A stretch of DNA of 5,546 bases, taken from Clostridia bacterium (GTDB taxonomy: Bacteria; Bacillota; Clostridia; Christensenellales; Aristaeellaceae). The stretch lies in contig JAKSPZ010000085.1 in assembly GCA_024404395.1 (NCBI GenBank), positions 1-5,546 on the forward strand, written 5' to 3'. The notes beneath the pieces were generated by a model. It saw only the letters and a program-made list of their open reading frames with translations, had not been told where the DNA came from and ran no database searches. Positions 5,178 to 5,546 of this stretch are shown here, piece after piece (the first letter of the stretch is position 1; each line of letters starts with the position of its first letter). The position numbers were made by a program, and so were the translations under genes.

Positions 5178-5546
5178 ATGAAAAACTCCGTCATTACCTA
5201 CGCTTTCAAGAAATCCATTCCCGTCCTGCTGGGCTATATCTTTCTCGGCATCGCTTTCGGCATCACCGCTCAGAGCGCGGGCTTCCGCATTCCTTGGATC
5301 ATCCTCACCAGTGTGATCATCTACGCAGGCTCCATGCAATTTGCACTGGTGCCGCTGATGGTCTCCTCCGCTTCGCTTCCCATCGTTGCGCTGACGACGC
5401 TGATGGTCAACAGCCGTCACCTCTTCTACGGCATCTCCTTCATCGACGATTTTGCGCAGATGGGCAAGCGCCGTCCCTACATGATCTTTTCCCTGACCGA
5501 CGAGACCTTCGCCACGCTGACCTCCTGCAAAAACGAGCCCATCGCC
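5178..5546 (+). CDS. azlC: AzlC-family branched-chain amino acid exporter subunit (partial at window edge)
   Basis: The first 123 codons are present and the frame is open to the last base. AzlC (YgaZ in E. coli) is an inner-membrane protein that, with the small AzlD (YgaH) subunit, exports branched-chain amino acids. Recognisable family features are the N-terminal helix FKKSIPVLLGYIFLGIAFGI (10-29), the motif YAGSMQFALVPLM (49-61), the NSRHLFYGIS segment (78-87) and SLTDETFA (105-112). Helices are visible at about 15-30, 40-61 and 64-77. ATG 5178 has AAAAGGTG (5166-5173) four bases upstream. It follows the LCP stop by 14 bases with no terminator, so it is probably in the same operon. The azlD partner would be expected just beyond the window. 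Confidence 0.88.
   Translation, partial: MKNSVITYAFKKSIPVLLGYIFLGIAFGITAQSAGFRIPWIILTSVIIYAGSMQFALVPLMVSSASLPIVALTTLMVNSRHLFYGISFIDDFAQMGKRRPYMIFSLTDETFATLTSCKNEPIA

Overview
The window looks like chromosome from a Gram-positive Clostridia-type Firmicute, probably an Oscillospiraceae/Ruminococcaceae-like gut anaerobe. The reasons are strong GGAGG-type ribosome binding sites, a YkwD-like CAP protein fused to a Big2 domain, an LCP cell-wall ligase, a MATE transporter with a typical clostridial N-terminus, and a stand-alone EF-G paralogue. Genus assignment is an inference. The left ~700 bases are clearly AT-richer (about 41% GC by hand count over 241-600) than the rest (sampled lines about 58-68%).

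Layout. At 1-72 (minus) is the first 24 codons of a MATE-family efflux transporter that runs off the left edge. Divergent from it, 232-600 (plus) encodes a short DtxR/MntR-family metalloregulator. The 159-base region between them holds a promoter for each gene and nested inverted repeats. The regulator gene and the next gene converge, and 601-691 carries two strong hairpin terminators back to back. At 692-2773 (minus) is a complete 693-residue elongation factor G-like protein whose GTPase motifs differ from housekeeping EF-G. A 190-base divergent region (2774-2963) holds a good minus-strand promoter with a palindrome over its -10 box, and three copies of a 10-base motif.

From 2964 rightwards a compact plus-strand operon begins: a secreted CAP/SCP plus Big2 protein (407 aa, apparently starting at TTG), an LCP (LytR-CpsA-Psr) protein (321 aa) 10 bases later, and 14 bases after that an AzlC-family branched-chain amino acid exporter subunit that runs off the right edge. 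The first two act at the cell envelope. The AzlC gene has no obvious functional link and is probably co-transcribed because no terminator lies between.

No RNA gene, mobile element, CRISPR array or attachment site was seen, and no stretch over 300 bases lacks a gene. Nothing here amounts to a clearly new system. The most interesting points are the altered G motifs of the EF-G paralogue, the mixed iron/manganese ligand set of the regulator, and the repeat-rich regulatory regions.
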